Below, piece after piece: positions 26,233 to 35,990 of a stretch of 64,000 nucleotides of DNA. Below the pieces are notes generated by a model. It saw nothing but the letters and a program-made list of their open reading frames with translations, searched no databases and was not told where the DNA came from. How positions within the stretch are numbered: the stretch's first letter is position 1; every line of letters starts with the position of its first letter. The stretch comes from Sphingomonadaceae bacterium OTU29LAMAA1 (GTDB lineage: Bacteria > Pseudomonadota > Alphaproteobacteria > Sphingomonadales > Sphingomonadaceae), in the NCBI GenBank assembly GCA_024072375.1, contig CP099617.1:2088001-2152000 (forward strand), in the 5' to 3' direction. A program made the translations under genes and the position numbers.

Positions 26233-26408
26233 GGGTATCGGTCCCTGGTTAATTCCGCGCCGCCCCTAGCGGAGCGAACCTGAACGCGAGGCGCATCGGT
26301 CGCGGGTCCAAACCTAGGTATGGCTGTCGGGTCCGGGCTGCAGGCTTACGGTCCGCTGTGCGCCATCGATGCGCGCGCAACTTGCATCACGTCAGCAGGA
26401 TATACGCC

Positions 26409-27062
26409 ATGAATCCGATGCCGCACGACATTTTCACCGAGCCGACAGACGTTGATCCCGACACGCTGGCGAACCTGGGCCCGCTTCGCCGCCTTGCCGG
26501 TCGCTGGCGCGCGCGCAGGGGCGTCGATCTCGCGCCCAAGCCGGACGGGCCGGAGCGCCGTGTCTTTATCGAGAACATCGATTTTCAGGCGATCGATCCG
26601 CAGGCGAACGGCCCCCAGCTTTTCTACGGCCTGCGCTATCACCTCCATATCACGACCGAAGAGGAGGACATCACGTTCCACGAACAGGTCGGGTATTGGC
26701 TGTGGGAACCGGCGACCGGACTGGTCATGCAGACGTTGGCGATCCCGCGAGGACAGGTCGCGCTCGCATCGGGTCAGGCCACGCCGGATGCGGACGAGAT
26801 CGTTGTGACCGCGGCACGCGGCCGAACCGAATATGGCATCTGCTCCACCCAATTCCTCGACCAGTCCTTCCGAACCGACAGCTACCGCATCGCCATCACG
26901 TTCAACCCCGACGGAACGTGGAGCTACGTCACCGATACCGAACTCATGGTCGAGGGACGGACCGCGCCGTTCGCCCATCAGGATCGCAACACGCTGCATC
27001 GCGTCGGCGATGCGCGCCCGAACCCATGGGCCGCGATTCGCGCAAGACGTCGGGCCGGCTGA
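26409..27062 (+). CDS. FABP/nitrobindin-like heme-binding beta-barrel protein
   Basis: The product is 217 residues from the ATG at 26409 (cagcagga upstream). The pattern LGPLRRLAGRWRARRG near the start, alternating beta strands (FYGLRYHLHITTEEEDITFHEQVGYWLWEPATGLVMQTL) and the late TDTELMV suit the bacterial FABP/nitrobindin-like heme-binding barrel family. Some members bind ferric heme and handle peroxynitrite. The typical GxGxxxYP motif is altered, so heme binding is uncertain. No signal peptide is present. Confidence 0.6.
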   Translation: MNPMPHDIFTEPTDVDPDTLANLGPLRRLAGRWRARRGVDLAPKPDGPERRVFIENIDFQAIDPQANGPQLFYGLRYHLHITTEEEDITFHEQVGYWLWEPATGLVMQTLAIPRGQVALASGQATPDADEIVVTAARGRTEYGICSTQFLDQSFRTDSYRIAITFNPDGTWSYVTDTELMVEGRTAPFAHQDRNTLHRVGDARPNPWAAIRARRRAG

Positions 27063-27078
27063 TCGACGCGACCTGAAG

Positions 27079-27110
27079 CATGGTCCGCGCTGGCGCGCGC
27101 GGACCATGCC
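27079..27110. terminator. Bidirectional terminator hairpin
   Basis: A perfect 12-bp stem (gcatggtccgcg / cgcggaccatgc) with an 8-base loop lies between two convergent genes ending at 27062 and 27115. There is no T-run. Confidence 0.6.
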
Positions 27111-27114
27111 GCAT

Positions 27115-28215
27115 CTAGCCGAGTGAGGCGCCCAGGCGGCGTCCGTAATCGACGATGGCACGACCCGTTCCCAGCCGCTCCGCTTCGAAGTCGCCGCGCG
27201 CCTCTGACGTCCAGCCCCGATTCACCGCATGGGCGAGCGCCATCGCATCGCCCGCTGCCTTCGCCACGCCCATCGCGGTATGCGGACGTGCCACGAACGC
27301 CGCATCGCCGATCAGCGCGAGCCGCCCCGCCGCCATGCGCGGCGTTTCCATGTCGAAGATCGCCTGAACGAACGGCTGCGGCTCCGCCGCGAACACATCG
27401 GCGAACGGCCAGGGCAACAGCGAACGCGCCGACGTCACCACCTCTCGCGCGGCGTTGGGTCGCACCGTGCCGGGCGGCAGTGAATACGGATGGACGCGGC
27501 CATCGACGTTGGTCAGCGTCGCCGCGAGATCGGGCGTGGTGCGATACCAGACGGCATTGTAGCGCCGCTGCCCCGGTGTCAGCTCCCCGTTCGCGCCGGT
27601 GACGGTATAGCCGAGCGCCTGACCGCCGGGCATGTGGAAGAAGGCGAAGCGGTCCGACAGCACATCTGCCGCCGACACGGGCAACAGCGCTTCCGGTACG
27701 AGCGCCCGCCACGCCACATAGCCCGTGTAGCGCGGGCCGGCATCGTCCGGCAGCATCGATCGCCGAACCGCCGAACCGATGCCATCGGCACCGATGACGA
27801 GATCGGCATGGATACGTTCGCCATCGTCCAGTTCCAGCCACGCACCGTCCGCATCCTGGCCGGCAGCGATCGCGCCGCGCCCGAGATGATAGGCCTCGTC
27901 CGGGATCTGCATCCGCGTCGCGACATAGAGGTGATCCCATGAAATCTGCATCTGCGGTGGTCCGCCGGCCGAAGCGATCGAGCCGTCGCGCGCGAGTGTG
28001 ATGCGCTCTCGCGCGACCACGCCCAGCCGGGCAACCTCGTCCCGCCCGATCCTGTGCAGCAGGTCGAACACCTCCTGTTGCGCGACCAGACCAGCACCAC
28101 GCCCTTCGAGACCGGCTCTCGATCGTTCGTGGACCTGAACGTCGTGGCCCGCCTTGCGCAGCAGCGCAGCGGCGAACAGGCCGGCCATCGATCCGCCGGC
28201 GATGACGATCCACAT
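27115..28215 (-). CDS. FAD-dependent monooxygenase
   Basis: The product is 366 residues of the flavoprotein hydroxylase (PHBH-like) family: GGSMAGLFAAALLRKAGHDV for ADP binding, the DG motif LVIGADGIGSAVRR, and the GD motif LALIGDAAFVARPHTAMG. The overall sequence is close in style to 2,6-dihydroxypyridine or salicylate-type hydroxylases that oxidise aromatic or heterocyclic rings with NAD(P)H and O2. It follows the MFS gene by three bases and is probably co-transcribed with it under the divergent LysR regulator. Confidence 0.88.
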   Translation of the reverse strand: MWIVIAGGSMAGLFAAALLRKAGHDVQVHERSRAGLEGRGAGLVAQQEVFDLLHRIGRDEVARLGVVARERITLARDGSIASAGGPPQMQISWDHLYVATRMQIPDEAYHLGRGAIAAGQDADGAWLELDDGERIHADLVIGADGIGSAVRRSMLPDDAGPRYTGYVAWRALVPEALLPVSAADVLSDRFAFFHMPGGQALGYTVTGANGELTPGQRRYNAVWYRTTPDLAATLTNVDGRVHPYSLPPGTVRPNAAREVVTSARSLLPWPFADVFAAEPQPFVQAIFDMETPRMAAGRLALIGDAAFVARPHTAMGVAKAAGDAMALAHAVNRGWTSEARGDFEAERLGTGRAIVDYGRRLGASLG

Positions 28216-28218
28216 GGC

Positions 28219-29409
28219 TCAGCCCTTCCGCTTCAGGCCGGCGAGCTGGATCAGCACGCCAGCGGCGGAGAGGATCACACCGAACATCACAACCGCGATC
28301 CAGCCGCCGGCGTTCCACGCGACCGTCGCGCCGGCGGATCCCGCTGCACCGCCCAGGAACATCGCACCCATGAAGATCGTGTTCAGCCGGGCTCGCGCCT
28401 CGGGGCGAAGCGCGTAGACGATATGCTGGTTGGAGACGAGCGCGCTCTGCACGCCGAAGTCCAGCAGGACGACGCCGACGATCAGGCCCGCGATCGATCC
28501 GAGCGCCCCGAACACCGCCCACGACAGCACCGTCAGCGCCGCGCCGAGCAGAATCACGAGATGCGGTCCGCGACGATCGGCGATCCGCCCCGCGACGGGT
28601 GCGGCGAGAACGCCGACGGCTCCGACGATACCGAACAGCCCGGCCACGTCCGCACCGAACGAGAAGCGCGGCTCTTGCAGGTGCAATGCCAGGATCGTCC
28701 AGAACGCGCTGAAACCGGCGAACAGCAGAGCCTGCGTGATGGCGGCCTTGCGCAGGGCAGCGAACTCGGACCAGAGGCCACCGAGCGAGCGGAGCAGAGA
28801 GCCGTAGCTGTGCGTCGTGTCGGGTACGCTGCGCGGCAGCACCGCCGCCATCAGCACACCGGCACCGACCGCCATCGGCACGCCGAGCCAGAACATCTCC
28901 CGCCAACCGGCGTGCGTCGCCACATATCCGGCGAGCGTTCGGCTGAGCAGGATACCGCAGAGCAGCCCCGCCATCACCGTGCCCACGGTCGCGCCGCGCC
29001 GCTCCGGCGTCGCGAGGTGCGCTGCGAGCGGCACGATCTGCTGGGCGACGGTCGACAGGATTCCGACGAGCAGCGAGGCGAGGATCACCATCGCAGCGCC
29101 CGGAGCGACCGCCGCGATCGCCAGCGCGACGGCAAGACCGCCGAACTGAACGACGATCAGGCGCTTGCGCTCGACCAGATCGCCCAGCGGCACCAGCAGG
29201 AACAGCCCCGCCGCATAGCCGAGCTGCGTCGCGGTCGGCACGAAGCTGGTGACGGGGCCGGCCAGGTCCTTTTCCATGATCCCCAGCATCGGCTGGTTGT
29301 AGTAGATGTTGGCGACCGCGACCCCGGCGGCGGCGGCCATCGAGAAATTCAGACCGGACCGAAGCCGCGGTCTCGGTGCCGTTTCGGCGGCGTGTGCGGT
29401 GGACGTCAT
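28219..29409 (-). CDS. MFS transporter (YnfM/drug efflux-like)
   Basis: The product is 396 residues; ATG 29409 follows ggaggtttcgc. Twelve hydrophobic helices are present, with the loop motif [19 protein letters not shown] and [16 protein letters not shown] near the start, typical of the arabinose-efflux-like MFS group. It likely moves the substrate or product of the monooxygenase. It is divergent from the LysR regulator, with about 100 bases between the starts. Confidence 0.85.
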   Translation of the reverse strand: MTSTAHAAETAPRPRLRSGLNFSMAAAAGVAVANIYYNQPMLGIMEKDLAGPVTSFVPTATQLGYAAGLFLLVPLGDLVERKRLIVVQFGGLAVALAIAAVAPGAAMVILASLLVGILSTVAQQIVPLAAHLATPERRGATVGTVMAGLLCGILLSRTLAGYVATHAGWREMFWLGVPMAVGAGVLMAAVLPRSVPDTTHSYGSLLRSLGGLWSEFAALRKAAITQALLFAGFSAFWTILALHLQEPRFSFGADVAGLFGIVGAVGVLAAPVAGRIADRRGPHLVILLGAALTVLSWAVFGALGSIAGLIVGVVLLDFGVQSALVSNQHIVYALRPEARARLNTIFMGAMFLGGAAGSAGATVAWNAGGWIAVVMFGVILSAAGVLIQLAGLKRKG

Positions 29410-29509
29410 GCGAAACCTCCTGGGTATGCAGCGATATGCCCCCATCTGGACCTTGTCGCCTCCACGCATAAGTAGCGCTTTGGTACGAGCCGGCTTATCA
29501 TACGAAGAT

Positions 29510-30388
29510 ATGCTGGAGCTCGCAGACCTCGCCGTGCTGATCGAAGCCGTGCAGCACGGCAGTCTGTCAGCGGCCGGCCGGCGGCTGGGGCTGACGCCAT
29601 TAGTGGCGTCACGCCGGCTGGCGGCACTGGAGGCCGAAGTCGGTGTCCGGCTCGTGCATCGTACGACCCGATCGCTGTCGCTAACACCCGAGGGCGAGGC
29701 GTTCCTGCCTCATGCCGAAGCGATCCTGCTGCACGCCGAAGACGCGCGCGCCGCCGTTGCCGGGAGCGATGAAGGCGCGAGCGGGCTGCTGCGGATTGCA
29801 GCGTCGGTGCCATTCGGTCGCAAGGTCCTGACGCCGATGATCGGCGGCTTTCTTGCCGCGCATCCACGGGCCAAGGTGGAATTGCTGCTGAGCGATACGG
29901 TGGTGGATATCACTGCGCAGGGCGTCGACGTCGCGATCCGCTTCGGTGAATTGCGCGACAGCAATCTGGTTGCGCGCCGGTTGGCTCACAACAAAAGGGG
30001 ACTTTATGCGTCGCCGGCCTATCTGGTGGAGCGTGGCGCACCGACCAGGGTTTCCGAGTTGCGGCATCATGAGTGCCTCGCCGTGCCCACCGCCACCCGG
30101 CAGTGGGTGTTCGAGCGCAAGGGGAAGACCGTTCGTCAGGCCATAAGCGGCCGCTTTGCCGCGGACAGCATGGAGGCCCTGCACGAAGCGAGCCTTCGGG
30201 GATTGGGCATCGTCCAGCTGTCGGAATGGAACGTACGTGAAGACGTCGTCGCGGGACGGCTGAAGGAGATCGGATTGAGCGACGGCGCCGTGCCCGATCA
30301 GGGCATATGGGCGGTGCTGCCGACCAAACAGCTCATCCCGCGAAAGGTACATCTCTTTCTCGACAGCCTTTCCAACCATCTTTCATGA
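29510..30388 (+). CDS. LysR family transcriptional regulator
   Basis: The product is 292 residues from the ATG at 29510. A winged helix-turn-helix at 1-60 ([59 protein letters not shown]) is followed by a LysR substrate-binding domain. It resembles the CrgA/AaeR branch of LysR. It diverges from the MFS-monooxygenase operon, which it very likely controls. A cttatcatacgaag sequence at 29495-29508 lies right at the start. Confidence 0.88.
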   Translation: MLELADLAVLIEAVQHGSLSAAGRRLGLTPLVASRRLAALEAEVGVRLVHRTTRSLSLTPEGEAFLPHAEAILLHAEDARAAVAGSDEGASGLLRIAASVPFGRKVLTPMIGGFLAAHPRAKVELLLSDTVVDITAQGVDVAIRFGELRDSNLVARRLAHNKRGLYASPAYLVERGAPTRVSELRHHECLAVPTATRQWVFERKGKTVRQAISGRFAADSMEALHEASLRGLGIVQLSEWNVREDVVAGRLKEIGLSDGAVPDQGIWAVLPTKQLIPRKVHLFLDSLSNHLS

Positions 30389-30524
30389 TCTCGGCCGACA
30401 GATCTCTCGACGGGATTGATGTAGTTGAGTGACTATTCGCCGGCCGGACCGTGAACCACAGTGGCAGCGACGAGTTTATAGTAACCGTTGCATAACAGTG
30501 GCTTAGTCGAACGGAGAAGGCATA

Positions 30525-31124
30525 GTGGATGCTGGAACTCTCGTGTCCCGCGGCGCGCGCCGGCGGCTGGCCATGCTGGCTCCGGCGCTGCTGCTGGCGG
30601 TTGCCGGTTGCGAAACCGCAACACCGTATCAGCCACTGACCCGCGGCGGCAATGCCCCCGGCGGTTATAGCGACAGCCGGATCGCGCCCGATCGCTTTCG
30701 CGTCAGCTTCCAGGGCAACAGCATGACCTCTCGCGAGACGGTGGAGACCTATCTGCTCTACCGTGCCGCGCAACTGACCACGCAGCGCGGTTTCGACTGG
30801 TTCATCACCGCACAGCGCAACACCGAACGCCGTACCAACACCTATGTCGACCGGCCGTTCGGGCCCGGACGTTTCGGCTATTGGGGGCCGACTTGGCGCT
30901 ATCGTTCGCGTGCCTTCGGGTGGCGCAGCTGGGATCCGCTGTGGGGCGACCCCTTCTGGGATCGCAGCGTCGATGTCCGCACCGTCGACCGGTACGAAGC
31001 GGTGGCCGAGATCGTCGCCGGCCGCGGACCCAAGCCCGCCGATCCCCGCGCGTTCGATGCGCGCGCGGTGCTGGCCACGCTCGGCCCGCAAATCCGCATG
31101 CCGCAGGATGGAGAGACACGATGA
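30525..31124 (+). CDS. CC0125/CC1285 family lipoprotein
   Basis: The product is 199 residues from a GTG at 30525 behind acggagaagg. The N-terminus has a lipobox (LLLAVAGC, Cys about residue 29). The conserved core (PDRFRVSFQGNSMTSRETVETYLLYRAAQLTTQRGFDWFITAQRNTER) is typical of the CC0125/CC1285 lipoprotein family of alphaproteobacteria, of unknown role in the envelope. The tail is rich in Trp, Arg and Gly. It overlaps the hemerythrin gene (ATGA). Confidence 0.8.
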   Translation: MDAGTLVSRGARRRLAMLAPALLLAVAGCETATPYQPLTRGGNAPGGYSDSRIAPDRFRVSFQGNSMTSRETVETYLLYRAAQLTTQRGFDWFITAQRNTERRTNTYVDRPFGPGRFGYWGPTWRYRSRAFGWRSWDPLWGDPFWDRSVDVRTVDRYEAVAEIVAGRGPKPADPRAFDARAVLATLGPQIRMPQDGETR

Positions 31125-31687
31125 CCAGTGAAGCGCGCAAATTGGATGGCATCGGTCGAACGGTCGCGATCGGCACGGCGGCGGGAATCGCGGCCGGCCT
31201 GCTCGCCAATCTCGTCCGCAAGGCCGCGGTGCAGGCACCGACGGTGGCGGCCGGTCGCTGGGACAAGGCGCTGGCGGCGGAACACGCCGCGGCGCTCAAG
31301 CTGTTCGACCTGCTGGAAAAGACCGACGATGGAGCGACGGCGCGGCGCACCATCCTGCTGATGCAGCTGAAGCATGCGATCGGCAAACATGCCTTCCAGG
31401 AGGAAAACGTCGTCTATCCCAAGATGCGCGACGCTGGGCTGACGGAGGCGGCGGATCACCTCAATCACGAGCACGGCTACGTGAAACAATATTTCTTCGA
31501 TCTGGGCGAAATGGCGAAGAGCGATCCGGCCTGGCTGCCCAAGCTGAAGGAATTCCGCGCGCTGATCGAAAAGCACATGCACGAGGAGGAGGAGGACCTG
31601 TTCCCCCGACTGCGGGAGCAACTGTCCGAAGCGCAGAACAGGCACATCACGGCGGTGATGAACAAGGAGGGGCTGAAGCTCGCCTGA
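31121..31687 (+). CDS. Hemerythrin HHE-domain protein
   Basis: The product is 188 residues. After a short hydrophobic stretch (AIGTAAGIAAGLLANLVRK) comes a hemerythrin-like four-helix bundle with iron ligands: LAAEHAAALKLFDLLE, KHAIGKHAFQEENVVYP, NHEHGYVKQYFFDL and EKHMHEEEEDLFP. Such di-iron proteins sense or store O2 or NO, or help in iron-sulphur repair. It is translationally coupled to the upstream lipoprotein. Confidence 0.82.
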   Translation: MTSEARKLDGIGRTVAIGTAAGIAAGLLANLVRKAAVQAPTVAAGRWDKALAAEHAAALKLFDLLEKTDDGATARRTILLMQLKHAIGKHAFQEENVVYPKMRDAGLTEAADHLNHEHGYVKQYFFDLGEMAKSDPAWLPKLKEFRALIEKHMHEEEEDLFPRLREQLSEAQNRHITAVMNKEGLKLA

Positions 31688-31738
31688 CCCGCGCCACCGG
31701 TACGCCTGTCAGTGCGACGTGCCCGATCGGGTACTAAA

Positions 31739-31828
31739 TGGCGGAGACGGAGGGATTCGAACCCTCGATACGGTTTCCCGTATGACGCTTTAGCAAAGCG
31801 TTGGTTTCAGCCACTCACCCACGTCTCC
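31739..31828 (-). tRNA. tRNA-Ser (anticodon GCU)
   Basis: Read on the minus strand, the sequence starts ggagacg and ends cgtctccg followed by an encoded CCA. The anticodon stem-loop is acgct-ttgctaa-agcgt, giving anticodon GCU for AGC/AGU codons. A long variable arm (about 31771-31788) and the T-loop ggttcgaatcc are clear. Acceptor stem 7 bp, discriminator G. The total is 90 bases with CCA. Confidence 0.95.
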
Positions 31829-32019
31829 GGCTGCGGCAGGACCGGGGCTATAGCGGCGGTCTGCGGGGTGATCAACCGGCAACCGGCATATACCGCCGAA
31901 CGCGAATTCGCGGCGTATTGCCGTTCGTTCATTGCCCGGCAAGCGCGGTGGTGGTTAACCTCGCGCTGCCGGATCGGGCACGGTCCGGGCCCGGTTCGGG
32001 CGAAACGGGGGGAATGGAC

Positions 32020-32784
32020 ATGCGTGCGATAGTGTTGGGAATGGCGTTGGCGGCGGTGCTGGCCGGAAGCGCGCCGGCGCAGGTGACGACGATCGACCCC
32101 AACCGGGCGATAGACGGCGATCTGGCGACGCCTGCGCCATCCCGTTCACGCCCGACGGCGACGCAAGCCGCACCGCGGGCGGCCGTGCCCGCACCGATCC
32201 CGACGGAGCGTGCGCCCACACCCGGCTTCGATGCGCCAATGCCGGTCGAGGCGTCACCGGCGCAACAGGAGGCCCGTGCGGAGGCGACCAATCGCGCCGC
32301 CGATACCTATCAACGCGAGGATCTGTTGGCCGCAGGCGAAGGCGTGTTCGGCAAGGGCGCGGCCGGACTCGCCGGACTGCTGGAAAAGGTGCTGAAGGAT
32401 CAGGGCCAGCCCAACGCCTATATCGCCGGGCGCGAGGCGGCGGGCGCGTTCGTGGTCGGCCTGCGCTACGGGTCGGGCGTCATGAGCCATAAGGTCGAGG
32501 GGCAGCAGCCGGTCTATTGGACCGGCCCGTCGATCGGCTTCGACGTCGGCGGCGATGCCAACAAGGTCTTCGTGCTGGTCTACAACCTCTACGACACCGA
32601 GGAGCTGTTCCACCGCTTCCCGGCGGCGGAGGGCCGATTGTACCTCGTCGGCGGATTCGCCGCGACCTACCTGCGGCGCGGCAATATCGTGCTGATCCCG
32701 ATCCGCCTGGGCGTCGGGTATCGCGCGGGCGTCAACGTCGGCTATATGAAGATCACGCACAAGGCGAAGTGGATGCCATTCTAG
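32020..32784 (+). CDS. DUF1134 family envelope protein (EipA-like)
   Basis: The product is 254 residues. I prefer ATG 32020, which has ggggggaatggac upstream, over ATG 32014. It has a signal peptide (MRAIVLGMALAAVLAGSAPAQ), a Pro/Ala-rich linker to about residue 95, and then the DUF1134 domain (GVFGKGAAGLAGLLEKVLKDQG, YGSGVMSHKVEG, GPSIGFDVGGDANKVF, VLIPIRLGVGYRAGVNVGY). A member of this family in Brucella (EipA) supports cell-envelope integrity. The tRNA-Ser lies upstream on the other strand. Confidence 0.82.
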   Translation: MRAIVLGMALAAVLAGSAPAQVTTIDPNRAIDGDLATPAPSRSRPTATQAAPRAAVPAPIPTERAPTPGFDAPMPVEASPAQQEARAEATNRAADTYQREDLLAAGEGVFGKGAAGLAGLLEKVLKDQGQPNAYIAGREAAGAFVVGLRYGSGVMSHKVEGQQPVYWTGPSIGFDVGGDANKVFVLVYNLYDTEELFHRFPAAEGRLYLVGGFAATYLRRGNIVLIPIRLGVGYRAGVNVGYMKITHKAKWMPF

Positions 32785-32790
32785 GCTAGC

Positions 32791-32830
32791 CGGGCTGCTG
32801 GCAAAGCCGCAAGGCTCCGCCAGCAGCCCG
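32791..32830. terminator. Bidirectional hairpin between DUF1134 gene and pyrC
   Basis: A perfect 12-bp stem (cgggctgctggc / gccagcagcccg) with a 16-base loop sits between convergent genes ending at 32784 and 32848. Confidence 0.65.
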
Positions 32831-32847
32831 CTGACGATCCGCGATCG

Positions 32848-33885
32848 TTACGCCTCGAAGCGCCAGCCCAGCGTCTCACCGGCCAGGAACGGCACCACCG
32901 CCGTTGCGCCCTCGCCGATGTGGTCCGGCACATGCACCGCATCGCGGACCAGCGTCACCGTCCCCTCGTTGAGCGGCAATCCGTAAAAGCGCGCACCATG
33001 TTCGGCGGCGAAGCCCTCGAACCGGTCGAGCGCGCCGTCCTCGTCGAATACCTTGAGATACGCCTCCAGCGCATGCGGCGCATTGAAGATCCCGGCACAA
33101 CCGCAGCCGGATTCCTTCGCGCCGACGACATGCGGCGCGCTGTCCGTGCCGAGGAAGAACCGTGGCGATCCCGACGTCGCCGCCCGCCGTACCGCGATCC
33201 GGTGCGCCTCGCGCTTCAGCACGGGCAGGCAATAGGCATGCGGACGCAGGCCACCGTCGAACAGCGCGTTGCGGTTGATCAGCAGATGCTGCGGGGTGAT
33301 CGTCGCGGCGATCGGATGCGCAGCCTCGGCGACGAAGGCGGCGGCTTCCGCAGTGGTGATGTGCTCCAGCACGATCTTCAACGCCGGATAGTCGCGGGTC
33401 AGCGGCGTCAGCACGCGATCGACGAACACCGCCTCGCGATCGAAGATGTCGATGGCGCGGTCCGTCACCTCACCATGGATCAGCAGCGGCATGCCGATCC
33501 GCTGCAACGTCTCCAGCACTCCGGTCAGCCGCCGGATGTCGGTGACGCCGTGTGCCGAATTCGTCGTGGCATGTGCCGGGTACAGTTTGCATGCGGTGAA
33601 GACGCCCGCCGCATGGCCGCGCTCGATCTCCGCCGGGTCGGCGTCGTCGGTCAGGTAGCACGTCATCAAGGGCGTAAATTTCATATCCTCGTCGAGCGCC
33701 GCCATGATCCGCGCACGATACGCTTCGGCCGCTGCGACGCTGGTCACCGGCGGCGTCAGGTTCGGCATGACGATGGCCCGCGCGAACTGCCTCGCGGTGT
33801 GACGGGCGACGGCGTCCAGCATTGCGCCGTCACGCAGGTGGACGTGCCAGTCGTCGGGACGGCGGATGGTCAGGCGTTCGATCAT
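32848..33885 (-). CDS. pyrC: Dihydroorotase (class II)
   Basis: The product is 345 residues, the usual length for class II PyrC. Zinc ligands and active-site residues are visible: DDWHVHLRDG, the carboxylated Lys in CKLYPAHATTNS, LLIHGEV, LEHITT, and Asp in FFLGTDSAPH. It closes carbamoyl aspartate to dihydroorotate in pyrimidine synthesis, in the cytoplasm. It diverges from ygfZ with 81 bases between the starts. Confidence 0.95.
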   Translation of the reverse strand: MIERLTIRRPDDWHVHLRDGAMLDAVARHTARQFARAIVMPNLTPPVTSVAAAEAYRARIMAALDEDMKFTPLMTCYLTDDADPAEIERGHAAGVFTACKLYPAHATTNSAHGVTDIRRLTGVLETLQRIGMPLLIHGEVTDRAIDIFDREAVFVDRVLTPLTRDYPALKIVLEHITTAEAAAFVAEAAHPIAATITPQHLLINRNALFDGGLRPHAYCLPVLKREAHRIAVRRAATSGSPRFFLGTDSAPHVVGAKESGCGCAGIFNAPHALEAYLKVFDEDGALDRFEGFAAEHGARFYGLPLNEGTVTLVRDAVHVPDHIGEGATAVVPFLAGETLGWRFEA

Positions 33886-33966
33886 GTCGCTCTCCTATCG
33901 CGGGTAAGGTGCCGCCGCCAGCGCCCAGCCCTTGGAAATCGATGCGGGCGCCCTAGGTGGACGATC

Positions 33967-34695
33967 ATGGAAGCCACCACATTGATCGATCGCGCGCTGA
34001 TCCGCCTGTCCGGAGAGGATGTCCGCGCCTTCCTCCAGGGGCTGGTCACCAATGATGTCTCCGGCACCCAACCGATATGGGCAGCGCTGTTGACGCCGCA
34101 GGGCAAGGCACTGTTCGACTTCATCGTCTGGCCACAGGATGCGGACCTGCTGATCGATTGCGAGGCAGCGCAGGCGGACGCTCTGGTCCGGCGGCTGGGC
34201 TTGTACCGGCTGCGGCGAGCGATCACGATCGCTCGAGACGAGGCGCTGGCAGTCCATTGGGCGATCGATGGCGCGGCCGGCGTTCCAGATCCACGGCTGC
34301 CCGCGCTGGGACATCGCTGGATCGCGCCGCCGGCGTCGCCTGCGGAGGGATGGCTGGCGCATCGCCTGTCGCTCGGCGTGACGGAGGGCGTGGCGGAACT
34401 CGGCAATGGCGAAACGCTCTGGCTGGAATGCAACGCGCGCGAACTGCACGGCGTCAGCTTCACCAAGGGCTGCTACATCGGGCAGGAGAACACCGCACGG
34501 ATGCACCATCGGGCCAAGGTCAACCGGCGCCTGATCGTCGCGCCGCTGGGCGACGGCGGCGATCGCACCCGTGCGCGCTATCCCGAACTCGGCGTGATGA
34601 TCGAACATCGCCGCGTCGAGTCACTGGGCGATGCGCTGATCCCCGCGTGGCTCGATGCGGCAATCGCCGACGATCAGCGACCGACGGCGGTATAG
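33967..34695 (+). CDS. ygfZ: YgfZ/GcvT-domain folate-binding protein
   Basis: The product is 242 residues. N-terminal LSGEDVRAFLQGLVTNDV and the YgfZ signature KGCYIGQENTARMHHRAK with its conserved Cys are clear. YgfZ uses folate in iron-sulphur cluster assembly or repair. The 3' end overlaps the UDP-glucose dehydrogenase gene on the other strand by 22 bases, so the two genes run tail to tail without a terminator between them. Confidence 0.9.
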   Translation: MEATTLIDRALIRLSGEDVRAFLQGLVTNDVSGTQPIWAALLTPQGKALFDFIVWPQDADLLIDCEAAQADALVRRLGLYRLRRAITIARDEALAVHWAIDGAAGVPDPRLPALGHRWIAPPASPAEGWLAHRLSLGVTEGVAELGNGETLWLECNARELHGVSFTKGCYIGQENTARMHHRAKVNRRLIVAPLGDGGDRTRARYPELGVMIEHRRVESLGDALIPAWLDAAIADDQRPTAV

Positions 34696-35990
34696 GTAAA
34701 GCCCGCCGCTTCCACATCCTCGCGCCGATAGACGTTGCGCAGGTCGACGAGCACCGGTGCGGCCACGATCGATCTCAGCTTGTCGAGGTCGAGCGCACGG
34801 AACGCGTCCCATTCGGTCACGATCACCACGGCATCTGCGCCGCTCGCTGCCTCGTACGCGTCCTTGCAATAGATGGCATCGGGCATCAGACGCCGTGCCG
34901 GCTCCATACCTTCGGGATCATAGGCACGCACCGTGACGCCCGCGTCGGCCAGCGCCTGCGCGATCGCGATCGACGGCGCATCGCGCATGTCGTCGGTGTT
35001 CGGCTTGAAGGTCAGGCCCAGCAACGCCACGCTCTTGCCCTTCGGTTCACCATCGGCGGTGCCTGCGGTCAACGCATGCAGGACCTTGCGGCCCATCGCC
35101 CGTTTGCGGCTGTCGTTCACCTTCACCACCGCCTCGACGATATGCACCGGGCTTTCGAAATCCTCCGCGGTCTTCAGCAGCGCCAGCGTATCCTTGGGGA
35201 AGCACGATCCGCCATAGCCGGGGCCGGCGTGCAGGAACTTCTTGCCGATGCGGTTGTCCAGACCGATGCCGCGGCTGACGTCCTGCACGTTCGCGCCGAC
35301 CGCCTCGCACAGATCGGATATCTCGTTGATGAAGGTGATCTTGGTCGCGAGAAACGCGTTGGCGGCGTATTTGATCAGCTCGGACGTGCGGCGGCCGGTG
35401 AACAGGATCGGTGATTCATTCAGATAGAGCGGACGATAGATGCCGCGCATCACCTTGCGCGCGCCCTCGTCGTCCGTACCGATGACGATCCGGTCGGGCC
35501 GCTTGAAATCGCCGATCGCGGCGCCCTCCCGCAGGAATTCGGGATTGGAGACCACCTGTACATCCACATCCGGACGGTGCTCGCGCAGGATCGCCTCGAC
35601 CTTGTCGCCGGTGCCGACGGGGACCGTGGACTTCGTGACCAGAACGGTCGGTCCGGTCACCGCCGCCGCGATCTCCTCCGTCGCGGCGAACACGTAACTC
35701 AGATCGGCATGCCCGTCGCCACGGCGCGACGGCGTGCCGACGGCGATGAAGATGGCGTCCGCACCCGCGACCGATATGGCCAGATCGGTGGTGAAGCTCA
35801 GCCGTCCGGCCGCGACATTGGTCGCCACCAGCGCCTCGAGCCCCGGTTCGTAGATCGGCATACGCCCCGCCCTCAGCGCGGCGATCTTGGCCTCGTCCTT
35901 GTCGACGCAGATCACGTCGTGGCCGAAATCGGCGAAGCAGGCGCCGGACACCAGACCGACATAGCCCGAACCGATCATCGTGATGCGCAT
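34674..35990 (-). CDS. ugd: UDP-glucose 6-dehydrogenase
   Basis: The product is 438 residues with three domains: N-terminal NAD-binding (MRITMIGSGYVGLVSGACFADFGHDV), central with FINEISDLCEAVGANV, catalytic Cys in GYGGSCFPKDTLAL, and C-terminal (LGLTFKPNTDDMRDAPS). It oxidises UDP-glucose to UDP-glucuronate for exopolysaccharide (sphingan-type) or capsule precursors. It is monocistronic as far as seen. Confidence 0.95.
   Translation of the reverse strand: MRITMIGSGYVGLVSGACFADFGHDVICVDKDEAKIAALRAGRMPIYEPGLEALVATNVAAGRLSFTTDLAISVAGADAIFIAVGTPSRRGDGHADLSYVFAATEEIAAAVTGPTVLVTKSTVPVGTGDKVEAILREHRPDVDVQVVSNPEFLREGAAIGDFKRPDRIVIGTDDEGARKVMRGIYRPLYLNESPILFTGRRTSELIKYAANAFLATKITFINEISDLCEAVGANVQDVSRGIGLDNRIGKKFLHAGPGYGGSCFPKDTLALLKTAEDFESPVHIVEAVVKVNDSRKRAMGRKVLHALTAGTADGEPKGKSVALLGLTFKPNTDDMRDAPSIAIAQALADAGVTVRAYDPEGMEPARRLMPDAIYCKDAYEAASGADAVVIVTEWDAFRALDLDKLRSIVAAPVLVDLRNVYRREDVEAAGFTYTAVGR

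Noticed and set aside
31739..31828. tRNA-Ser as an integration site of a mobile element
   Set aside because: Neighbouring genes are core (pyrC, ygfZ, DUF1134), and no direct repeat of the tRNA end was noticed nearby.
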